Shown here one piece after another: positions 1-7,003 of a DNA stretch of 10,332 nt. Position numbers and translations under genes: made by a program. Each line of letters opens with the position of its first letter. Positions within the stretch are counted from its first letter, which is position 1. The DNA is from Pseudomonadota bacterium. GTDB taxonomy: Bacteria; Pseudomonadota; Alphaproteobacteria; UBA828; JAPUJA01. Below the pieces are notes generated by a model. The model was given only the letters and a program-made list of their open reading frames with translations. It made no database searches and was not told where the DNA came from. Location: positions 1 through 10,332 of the forward strand of contig JAPUJA010000167.1 in NCBI GenBank assembly GCA_027296525.1. The letters are read 5' to 3'.

Positions 1-2
1 TC

Positions 3-1196
3 ACCCTCGACGTCGGCGGGACCTCGACCGACGTTTCCCTGGTGCAGGGGCTCATGCCCCAGCTCACGAGCGCGTCCTTCGTCGAGAGCTATCCGGTCAA
101 GACCCCGATGCTCGATATCATCACGGTCGGCACCGGCGGCGGCTCGATCGCCTGGGTCGACGCCTATGGCGGGCTCAAGGTCGGCCCCCAAAGCGCGGGC
201 GCCGATCCGGGGCCGATCTGCTATGGGCGTGGTGGGACGAAGCCCACGGTGACCGATGCGGCGCTCGTGCTCGGGCGGCTTCCGGGCGAGCTCATCGGGG
301 GCGAGCTCCCGCTCGATCCGGCGGCGGCGCGTGACGCTTTTGGCGCGCTCGGGAAGACATTCGACATGGCGCCGGAGGCGGCGGCGGCGGGCGTGTTCGA
401 GATCGCGGCGGCCAACCAGGTGCACGGCATCCGCCAGGTGACGACGACCCGCGGGCGCGATCCCGGCCTCTACACCCTCGTCGCCTTCGGCGGGGCGGGC
501 GGCATGTTCGCGGCCGAGGTCGCCGACTTCTTGAACATCCGCACCGTGCTCTCGCCGCCCAATCCGGGAAACCTTTCGGCCTTCGGGCTCCATGTCTCCG
601 ACATCAAGCGGGATTACATCCGCACCCTCGTGCGCCCGCAATCGAGCGCAGAAGCGGATGAGATCGAGCGGGTTTGGCGGGAGCTCGAAGAGCAAGGCCG
701 GAAGGAAATCACGCAGGAGGGCGTGGCGGCCGGTGACATCGAGCTCGTGCGGCTTGCCGACCTGCGCTATGTGGGCGAGGGCTACGAGGTGCCGGTCGCG
801 ATCCCCGGCGGCCGGGTCGGGGGCGATGCGCTCGAGGCCATGTGGTCGTCCTTCCACCATGTCCACGAAGAGACCTTCGGTTTCGCCTATCGGGGCGAGC
901 AGGACGTCGAACTCGTGAATTTGAGAGTCCAGGCGATCGGCCGTGTGAACCGCCCGAAGGTCGCGGAGATCGAGCCGAACGGCGCGGACCCCGAGCCCGC
1001 CGGACGGCGGCGGGTCTATTGGCGCGGGATGGGCTGGATCGACTGCCCGATCTACCGGCGCGACGAGCTCGGCGCGGGCGCCCGCCTCGAAGGACCGGCC
1101 ATCCTCGAGGAATACGGCTCCACCGTCGTCGTTCCGCAATCCTGGCGCATGGCTGTCGATCGCCATGGGATTCTCAAGCTGGAGAAGATGCGATGA
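3..1196 (+). CDS. hyuA: Hydantoinase/5-oxoprolinase subunit A, 3' part (N-terminus lies upstream of window)
   Basis: This is the C-terminal portion (397 codons visible) of an ATP-dependent hydantoinase/oxoprolinase A subunit. With its B partner, the family hydrolyses lactam or imide rings (5-oxoproline, N-methylhydantoin), or in relatives carboxylates ketones, using ATP. The reading frame is already open at base 3 and begins with LDVGGTSTD, the phosphate-binding motif that opens the second half of the ASKHA-type ATPase fold. The glycine-rich stretch GTGGGSIAWVD and the GADPGPICYGRGG segment typical of HyuA/OplA follow. Later parts fit the C-terminal HyuA domain, ending in a conserved VVVPQSWRM-like stretch. 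The family is about 680-700 residues, so roughly 290 are missing to the left. A GTG at 42 is internal to the conserved motif and is not the start. The stop TGA overlaps the hyuB start (ATGA), implying translational coupling. The substrate cannot be read from sequence. Confidence 0.93.
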   Translation, partial: TLDVGGTSTDVSLVQGLMPQLTSASFVESYPVKTPMLDIITVGTGGGSIAWVDAYGGLKVGPQSAGADPGPICYGRGGTKPTVTDAALVLGRLPGELIGGELPLDPAAARDAFGALGKTFDMAPEAAAAGVFEIAAANQVHGIRQVTTTRGRDPGLYTLVAFGGAGGMFAAEVADFLNIRTVLSPPNPGNLSAFGLHVSDIKRDYIRTLVRPQSSAEADEIERVWRELEEQGRKEITQEGVAAGDIELVRLADLRYVGEGYEVPVAIPGGRVGGDALEAMWSSFHHVHEETFGFAYRGEQDVELVNLRVQAIGRVNRPKVAEIEPNGADPEPAGRRRVYWRGMGWIDCPIYRRDELGAGARLEGPAILEEYGSTVVVPQSWRMAVDRHGILKLEKMR

Positions 1197-3079
1197 GTGG
1201 CGCGCACGCGAATCTTGATCCGGTCGAGCTCGAAGTGATCACGGGCACCATCCGTTCGGCCGAGCTCGAAATCGAGGCCGCCGTCGAGCGCACCTCGCGC
1301 TCGCCGATGATCCGCGATCAACATGATTACCGGGTCGCGCTCTTCGACGCGCGCTGCCGCAAGCTCACGGGGCGCTCCTATTCGGCGCTGGTCGAGCCGG
1401 TGTTCGAATTTTTCGGCCATGACGACATCCATCCGGGCGACGTGTTCTTCTGGAACGATCCCTACAACAGCGCGGGCGGGGTGGGACACATACCGGACCT
1501 CGTGACCACGATCCCGATCTTCTTCGATGAGCGCTTGATCGGCTTCAGCCAAGTCTTCGGCCATCACGACGACGTGGGCGGCTCCGTGCCGGGGAGCCTG
1601 CCGGTGCACGCCACCGACATGTGGGCAGAGGGACTCGTCGTGCCGCCGATCAAGCTCTATGAAAAGGGCAAGCTCAACAAGGCGGCCTACGCCATCATCG
1701 CACGCAACTCGCGGCTTTCCGATCACCTGAAGGGCGACATCGACGCCGAGATCGGCGCCGCGCGGCTCGGCTCGCGGCGGGTCGTCGCCATGGCTGAGCG
1801 TTACGGCATCGATGCGCTCGAAACAGCGTTCGACGCCATCATCGAGAACTGCACTCGCATCCTCCGCGAGGAGCTGCTGCCCAAGATCAAGGACGGCGTC
1901 TACAGCTGGGAGGACTACATCGAGAACGACGGCGTCGATGCTCCGCGCCTGCATGCGCTTCGCATGACCATGACCAAGACGCCCGAGAAGATCATCCTCG
2001 ATTTCACCGGGACCGATCCCGAGACCAAGGGCCCGATCAACTGGGCGATCGACTATTGCGAGGGCCGTTTCGTCCGCAAATGGCTGGCGCCCGTGCTGCG
2101 CTCGCTCGCGGCGACGCCCGAGCGCGCGGCCGAGATCGACATGAACGAAGGCGTGCTCGATGTGATCGAGGTGCGCTTTCCCGGGAAAGGGACGCTGGTG
2201 ACCCCCAATTTCGGACGCCCCACCGGGCTGCGCTTCTTTATTCTCCTGCGCTCGCTCGGCGTGTTCGCGGCGTGTCTGGCCAAGGCGACGGGCGGCCGTA
2301 TGCCCGCCGACCACGAGACCATCCGCATCTGGGGGCTCCATGGCGGCCGGACGAATGACGAGTTCTTCCTCTTCCGCGAGGTGCTGGGCGGCGGCGGCCC
2401 GGGGCGTCCATGGGCGGACGGAAGCGACGTGGTGCATATCGTGCCGAACTCGCGCAATCTCCCGGCGGAGTTTTCTGAAACCCGCTATCCTGTGCTCGTC
2501 GAGAAGCTGGGGCTGGCCACCGATTCGGGGGGTCCCGGCTATCGCCGCGGCGGCTTCGGATATGACAAGCGTATCCGCGTGCTGACCGATTGCCGGCTTC
2601 TCTCGAACGCGGACAGGGCCATGGTGAACACCTATGGCGTGAATGGCGGCCGGCATGGCGAGAACTATCGGATCGCCATCGAGAAGCCCGATGGCGTAAT
2701 CGAAGAGCTTCCCGGGATGATCGACGATCACGAGACGCGCGCGGGCTCGATCGTGCGCGTCGTGACCACCGGCGGCGGGGGCTGGGGCGATCCGCTCGAG
2801 CGCGAGATGGAAGCGGTTTGCTACGACGTTCAATGCGGGCTCGTCTCGCTCGAGGCCGCCGGGCGCGACTACGGCGTCGTGCTGACCAAGGAGGATGCGC
2901 GCTACCGCGTCGACCTCGAGGCGAGCGAGCGCCTGAGGGAGGAGCTGCGCGCCAGGCGCGACGGGCTCGCGATGTTCGATCGTGGGCCCTATGCCGAGAC
3001 CAAGAAGAGCGCGATCGATCGGCCGAAAGGCTGGAAGGATCCCGACGAGGGTTGGCCGGCGAGCGGGGTCGCGGTGTGA
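1193..3079 (+). CDS. hyuB: Hydantoinase/5-oxoprolinase subunit B
   Basis: This is the 628-residue B subunit that pairs with HyuA to form the ATP-dependent hydantoinase/oxoprolinase; it acts in the cytoplasm. The ATG at 1193 overlaps the hyuA stop and has GGAG about 8 nt upstream. The protein then starts with the family-typical LDPVELEVITG. The open frame continues upstream to 842, but that part lies inside hyuA and is spurious. Recognisable family landmarks are NDPY (residues 88-91), HIPD (99-102, usually HLPD), GHHDDVGG (123-130), an EGL..PP.KLY block, and the C-terminal GGGGWGDPLER signature followed by the GLVSLEAAGRDYGVVL stretch. Two details differ from the usual pattern. The spacer between NDPY and H-x-P-D is about three residues longer than the common NDPYxGGTHLPD form. 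There is also a roughly 45-residue Lys/Arg/Asp-rich tail after the normal end of the domain. It could equally belong to the carboxylase-like branch of the family. Confidence 0.94.
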   Translation: MSGAHANLDPVELEVITGTIRSAELEIEAAVERTSRSPMIRDQHDYRVALFDARCRKLTGRSYSALVEPVFEFFGHDDIHPGDVFFWNDPYNSAGGVGHIPDLVTTIPIFFDERLIGFSQVFGHHDDVGGSVPGSLPVHATDMWAEGLVVPPIKLYEKGKLNKAAYAIIARNSRLSDHLKGDIDAEIGAARLGSRRVVAMAERYGIDALETAFDAIIENCTRILREELLPKIKDGVYSWEDYIENDGVDAPRLHALRMTMTKTPEKIILDFTGTDPETKGPINWAIDYCEGRFVRKWLAPVLRSLAATPERAAEIDMNEGVLDVIEVRFPGKGTLVTPNFGRPTGLRFFILLRSLGVFAACLAKATGGRMPADHETIRIWGLHGGRTNDEFFLFREVLGGGGPGRPWADGSDVVHIVPNSRNLPAEFSETRYPVLVEKLGLATDSGGPGYRRGGFGYDKRIRVLTDCRLLSNADRAMVNTYGVNGGRHGENYRIAIEKPDGVIEELPGMIDDHETRAGSIVRVVTTGGGGWGDPLEREMEAVCYDVQCGLVSLEAAGRDYGVVLTKEDARYRVDLEASERLREELRARRDGLAMFDRGPYAETKKSAIDRPKGWKDPDEGWPASGVAV

Positions 3080-3948
3080 AGCCGCCGCTCTTTGATTATC
3101 TCGCGCCGGTGAGCGTGGAAGAGGCGATCGCGGCGCGCGCGCGGTATCAGTCGTCGGCGCTGCTCGCCGGCGGGCAGAGCCTCATACCGGCGCTTAATTT
3201 TCGCATCAGCCATCCCGAGGCCGTGATCGATCTCAAAGGCATCGAGTCCTTGCGCGGGGTCGAGCTCCAGGGCTCGGAGATTGTCATCGGCGCCATGGCG
3301 CGCCATCGCGAGGTCGAGCTCGACGAGGCGATTTTTAAGGCGAACCCCCTGATCCGCGAGACGCTCGGACATGTCGCCCATATCGTGATCCGCAACCGTG
3401 GCACCGTGGTCGGCAGCCTCGCCCATGGCGACGCGGCGGCCGAGATGCCGGCGCTCTTCCTCGCGACCGGGGGTTCGGTCACGGCCCGAGGCCCGGGGGG
3501 GAGCCGGGAGATCGCGGCGGGAGAGCTTTACCGATTTCACCTCACCACCTCGCTCGAGCCCGATGAGCTCGTTACCGAAGCGCGCATCCCGGCGCTGCCC
3601 GCCCGGACGGGCTGGTCCTTTCAGGAGTTCGCGCGCCGGCGCGGCGATTACGCGCTCGCGGGCGTCTGCGCGTTGATCACGCTCGAGGCGAGCGGTGCTT
3701 GCCAGGGGGCGCGGCTTTCGGCCTGCGGCATCGCCTCGACGCCCGTGCGTCTCGTGAAGGCCGAGGAGGTCTTGACCGGCACGAGCCTCGAAACGGAGAC
3801 GGTGAATGAGGCGGGCCGGGCGGCGTGCGCCCATGTCACGGCGCCCGACGACAACCAGACGACGAGCGCCTTTCGCAAGCAGCTCGTCCAGACGCTCGTT
3901 ACGCGTACGATCACCCGGGCACTGGCGCGCGCGCGCGCGCGGCTGTGA
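3076..3948 (+). CDS. Molybdenum hydroxylase FAD-binding subunit (CoxM-like)
   Basis: This is the 290-residue medium, FAD-binding subunit of a three-subunit xanthine dehydrogenase/CO dehydrogenase-type molybdenum hydroxylase. It passes electrons from the iron-sulfur subunit through FAD to an acceptor. The start is a GTG at 3076 that shares bases with the hyuB stop (GTGA), and translation then reads VKPPLFDYLAPVSVEEA, the normal N-terminus of this family. Both FAD signatures are present: AGGQS at residues 31-35 and TVVGSLAHGD at 110-119 (family form T-x-G-G-N/S-L-x-H-x-D). The C-terminal part fits the CO_deh_flav_C domain. Length matches CoxM of about 285-295 residues. The last codons run through an alternating GC tract encoding Ala-Arg repeats. 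The open frame extends upstream to 2590 inside hyuB, but that part is a shadow. It is co-transcribed with its neighbours; the substrate is set by the large subunit. Confidence 0.94.
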   Translation: MKPPLFDYLAPVSVEEAIAARARYQSSALLAGGQSLIPALNFRISHPEAVIDLKGIESLRGVELQGSEIVIGAMARHREVELDEAIFKANPLIRETLGHVAHIVIRNRGTVVGSLAHGDAAAEMPALFLATGGSVTARGPGGSREIAAGELYRFHLTTSLEPDELVTEARIPALPARTGWSFQEFARRRGDYALAGVCALITLEASGACQGARLSACGIASTPVRLVKAEEVLTGTSLETETVNEAGRAACAHVTAPDDNQTTSAFRKQLVQTLVTRTITRALARARARL

Positions 3949-4514
3949 GGGCGGGCCCCGTGACCGGAAGGAGCGCCGAGGCGCCGAGCGCCGAGGCGTC
4001 GGAACGCTCGAGCGATCCCAGGCTCCTGCTCCGGCTCACCGTCAATGGCGCGGAAATCGAGCGCGAGGTGAGCCCGCGCCTGCTCTTGAGCGATTTCCTG
4101 CGCCATGAGCTCGGCCTCACGGGGACCCATGTGGGCTGTGAACAGGGCGTCTGCGGCTGCTGCACGGTGATGATCGACGGGCGCGCGGCGCGCTCCTGCC
4201 TCGCCCTCGCGGTCCAGGCCGACGGCGCGACCATTCGCACGATCGAAGACGTCGCCTCGGCCGACGGCACGCTCCATCCGATTCAACAGGCCTTCCAGGA
4301 GTGCCACGGGCTGCAATGCGGCTTCTGCACGCCGGGCTTCATCATGGGCGTGTTGAGCCATTTCGAGGAAGCGCGCATGCCGGATCTTTCCGAGGACGGG
4401 ATACGGGAAATGCTCTCCGGCAATCTCTGCCGCTGCACCGGCTACCAGCATATCGTGGCCGCCGTGAGACGCGCCGCCCGGCTCATGAACCTCGATGGCC
4501 CGGAGAAGGGCTGA
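3945..4514 (+). CDS. Molybdenum hydroxylase [2Fe-2S] subunit (CoxS-like)
   Basis: This is the small iron-sulfur subunit that carries electrons from the molybdenum centre to FAD. All eight cluster cysteines are visible. Counting from the GTG at 3945, the plant-type N-terminal cluster uses C65-x4-C70-x2-C73-x11-C85, with an additional Cys72 inside GCC. The C-terminal four-helix cluster uses C125-x2-C128 (CGFC) and C162-x-C164 (CRC). Two starts are possible. GTG 3945 overlaps the upstream stop as GTGA, like the two preceding junctions, and gives 189 residues. GTG 3960 has GAGG about 9 nt upstream and gives 184 residues. I list the first; the second is about as likely. Either way the protein has an unusual Ala/Glu/Ser-rich leader of more than 20 residues before the conserved LTVNG strand. 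The open frame also extends back to 3825 inside the FAD-subunit gene, which is spurious. Confidence 0.93.
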   Translation: MRAGPVTGRSAEAPSAEASERSSDPRLLLRLTVNGAEIEREVSPRLLLSDFLRHELGLTGTHVGCEQGVCGCCTVMIDGRAARSCLALAVQADGATIRTIEDVASADGTLHPIQQAFQECHGLQCGFCTPGFIMGVLSHFEEARMPDLSEDGIREMLSGNLCRCTGYQHIVAAVRRAARLMNLDGPEKG

Positions 4515-4518
4515 GGCG

Positions 4519-6921
4519 ATGTCGACCCAACGTTTCGGCGAGCGGGTCCCGCGGCTCAACGACGCCAAGCTGCTCCGCGGTCAAGGCTGCTATGTGGACG
4601 ATGTCCCTCTTCCCGGCGCATATCATGCCGTTTTCTTGAGAAGTCCCTTTGCGCGTGCGCGGATTCTCTCGATCGATGCAAGCGCGGCGAGGGAGCATCC
4701 CAGTGTCGCCGCGGTCTACACCTGCGATGACCTCGGACCGCTCGATCAGCCGCTTCCCATGTTAAGCCCCCATCCGGCGATCATCGCAGCGCGCACCCAG
4801 CGCCCGCTCGCGCGCGATGAGGTCTTCCATGTGGGTCAGACGGTCGCCATGGTGATCGCCGTCGATCGCTACACGGCGGAAGACGCGTTGCGCTTGATCG
4901 ATGCCGACTATGAACCGCTTCCCGTCACCGTCGATCTCGCGAGCGCCGCGGCGCCCGGCGCTCATCCGGTGCACCCCGATCTCACGGACAACATCGTCGG
5001 CCACTTCGCGCAGCGCTCGGGCGATCCGGACGGTGCGTTCGCGAAGGCCGAGCATGTGACCTCGCTTCGCGTTCGGATGGACCGGAGCACGGCGGCTCCG
5101 ATCGAGACTCGCGCGATCGCCGCCCGCTGGGAAGCGGCAACCGGCGAGCTCACGGTCTGGGATACGACCCAGGCGCCGATCTCGATCCGCGATGGACTCG
5201 CCTCCATTCTCGGGCTCGAAGAGAACAAGCTTCGCGTGATCGCGCCCGATGTCGGCGGCGGCTTCGGCCAAAAGGTGATGCTCTTCTATCCGGAGGAAAT
5301 TCTCGTTCCCTGGGCCGCGATGCGCCTCGCTCGGCCCGTCAAATATGTCGAGGACCGCACCGAGAATTTCATCGGCTCGAGTCAGGAGCGCACTCAGATC
5401 CACGAGATTCAACTGGCGGCGACGAAGGACGGCACGGTCATCGGGCTCAAGGATTCCTTCCTCCACGATTCCGGCGCCTTCGCCCCCTACGGCATCGAGG
5501 TGCCGCGCGTCTCGGCCTCGGCGATCGCCGGCCCCTATCGGATTCCCAACGTCGATGTCGAATTCAAGGCGATCTACACGCCGACCGTTCCGGTGACGCC
5601 TTTTCGGGGCTCCGGGCGCCCGCACGCCTGCTTCGCGCTCGAAAGGGCGATGGACCAGCTCGCCGACGAGCTCGGGCTCGACCGTTTCGAGCTTCGCCGG
5701 CGCAACCTGATCGGGCCGGATGAGTTCCCCTATGTGCGCGAGGGCCTCAAATATGTCGACGATGGGACCATCACCTACGACAGCGGGCAGTATCCCAAGG
5801 CGCTCGCCATGATCGAGGAGGCGATCGATCTCGAGCGCTTCCGGCGCGAGAAGGACGCGGCGGCGAAAGAAGGCCGCTATCTCGGGCTCGGCCTCGCCTT
5901 TTACATGGAATGCACCGGCCTTGGCCCCTATGACGGCTGCCGCATCCGCGTCCATCCGGCGACGGGCAAGGTCTCGGTCAATACGGGCCTTGCGAGCCAG
6001 GGCCAGGGGCACGAGACCGTCTTCGCCCAGATCGCCGCGGATCGGCTCGGGGTTCCGATCGAGGATGTGATCGTTGCCCAGGGCGATACGGCGGCATTCG
6101 ATCGGGGCGGGGGAAGCCATTCCAGCCGCTCGGCCGTGGTCGGCGGCAACGCCGTTCACAAGGCGGCCGTCCGGGTGCGCGCGCAGATCCTCGAGACGGC
6201 CGCCCGGCTCATGGCGGTGCCCGAGGAATCGCTCGAGCTCGCCGACGGGCGCGTCACGGTCAAGGGCGCGAACCGTTTCATGACGCTCGCCGAGATTGCG
6301 ATCGCGGCCAACCCGCTGAGCTCTCCCTTCGACCGCCCGGCGGAGGTGGTTTCGCAATACGGCACCGCCGGGCAAGAGCTCGTCACGGTCGGCGAGGGAA
6401 GGGCGCCCGGAATCGAGGCGAGCGCGTATTACAGCCCGTCGGCCTCCCCTTGGGCCTACGGCGTGCATGCGGCCATCGTCGAGGTCGATCCCGATCTCTG
6501 TTCGATCGCGTTCAAGCGCTATCTCTCGGTCCATGATTGCGGAAAGATGATCAATCCGACGATCGTCGAAGGTCAGATGATCGGCGGCATCGCCCAGGGC
6601 ATCGGCGGCGCGTTCTACGAGCGGCTCGACTATGACGAGGACGGCATCATCACCAATGCAAGCTTCATGGAGTTCCTGATGCCTTACGCGACCGAGGTGC
6701 CGAAGATTGAGATCATGCATCTCGAGACCCCCTCGCCGGCAAATCCGCTCGGCATCAAGGGCGCGGGCGAGGCGGGCACGATCGCCGTGCCCGCGGTCGT
6801 CGCGTCCGCCGTCGAGGACGCGCTCAAGCCCCTGGGCGTCGGGCGTTTCCATCACGCGCCCCTCTCGCCCAACATGATCTTCGAGGCGATCACGAGAGCG
6901 CGTGCGAAGGCGGGCGGTTGA
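4519..6921 (+). CDS. Molybdenum hydroxylase molybdopterin-binding large subunit (CoxL-like, not form I CO dehydrogenase)
   Basis: This is the 800-residue catalytic subunit, binding molybdopterin cytosine dinucleotide, of the xanthine oxidase superfamily; it hydroxylates carbon using water. The ATG at 4519 lies 4 nt after the preceding stop, has GGAGAAGGG just upstream, and is followed by the family N-terminus (ERVPRLNDAKLLRG..YVDD). An ATG at 4495 would add eight residues and lacks family support. Cofactor motifs are GGGFGQK (residues 246-252), GQGHET (495-500) and GIKGAGEAGT (745-754), with Glu751 as the expected catalytic base. The active-site loop reads PFRGSGR (361-367) where CO dehydrogenase form I has AYxCSFR and form II has AYRGAGR. 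There is no active-site cysteine, so a CO substrate is very unlikely and an organic heterocycle or aldehyde is more plausible. Maturation genes (XdhC/CoxF-type, MocA) are not in the window. It is the last gene of the five-gene run. Confidence 0.94.
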   Translation: MSTQRFGERVPRLNDAKLLRGQGCYVDDVPLPGAYHAVFLRSPFARARILSIDASAAREHPSVAAVYTCDDLGPLDQPLPMLSPHPAIIAARTQRPLARDEVFHVGQTVAMVIAVDRYTAEDALRLIDADYEPLPVTVDLASAAAPGAHPVHPDLTDNIVGHFAQRSGDPDGAFAKAEHVTSLRVRMDRSTAAPIETRAIAARWEAATGELTVWDTTQAPISIRDGLASILGLEENKLRVIAPDVGGGFGQKVMLFYPEEILVPWAAMRLARPVKYVEDRTENFIGSSQERTQIHEIQLAATKDGTVIGLKDSFLHDSGAFAPYGIEVPRVSASAIAGPYRIPNVDVEFKAIYTPTVPVTPFRGSGRPHACFALERAMDQLADELGLDRFELRRRNLIGPDEFPYVREGLKYVDDGTITYDSGQYPKALAMIEEAIDLERFRREKDAAAKEGRYLGLGLAFYMECTGLGPYDGCRIRVHPATGKVSVNTGLASQGQGHETVFAQIAADRLGVPIEDVIVAQGDTAAFDRGGGSHSSRSAVVGGNAVHKAAVRVRAQILETAARLMAVPEESLELADGRVTVKGANRFMTLAEIAIAANPLSSPFDRPAEVVSQYGTAGQELVTVGEGRAPGIEASAYYSPSASPWAYGVHAAIVEVDPDLCSIAFKRYLSVHDCGKMINPTIVEGQMIGGIAQGIGGAFYERLDYDEDGIITNASFMEFLMPYATEVPKIEIMHLETPSPANPLGIKGAGEAGTIAVPAVVASAVEDALKPLGVGRFHHAPLSPNMIFEAITRARAKAGG

Positions 6922-6935
6922 GGCCGTCTGCGCCA

Positions 6936-6974
6936 CTCCTCAAGGTGGAAAGCCCCGTCGCGTCGGGTGAGGAG
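6936..6974. terminator. Possible bidirectional hairpin between convergent genes
   Basis: CTCCTCA (6936-6942) pairs perfectly with TGAGGAG (6968-6974). Between them CCCG (6954-6957) can pair with CGGG (6964-6967), giving a stacked structure with an 11-nt bulge. It sits in the 82-nt gap between the ends of the convergent molybdenum hydroxylase and CoxG-like genes, where a terminator is expected. There is no T-run, so intrinsic termination is unproven. Confidence 0.3.
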
Positions 6975-7003
6975 GGGAGCTAACGCGTCGGGAAGGGCAC
7001 GGG

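Noticed and set aside
1052..2833. 593-codon open frame on the minus strand across hyuB
   Set aside because: It is exactly antisense to a well-conserved gene, its composition is His/Arg/Asp-rich with no recognisable domain, and such shadows are expected at this GC content and codon bias.
4519..6921. Aerobic CO dehydrogenase large subunit (CoxL form I)
   Set aside because: It lacks the AYxCSFR motif and the active-site cysteine; the loop is PFRGSGR.
4762..6936. 724-codon open frame on the minus strand across the molybdopterin subunit gene
   Set aside because: It lies antisense to a gene with all family motifs, and its Arg/Asp/Gly-rich translation resembles no family. It is a shadow frame.
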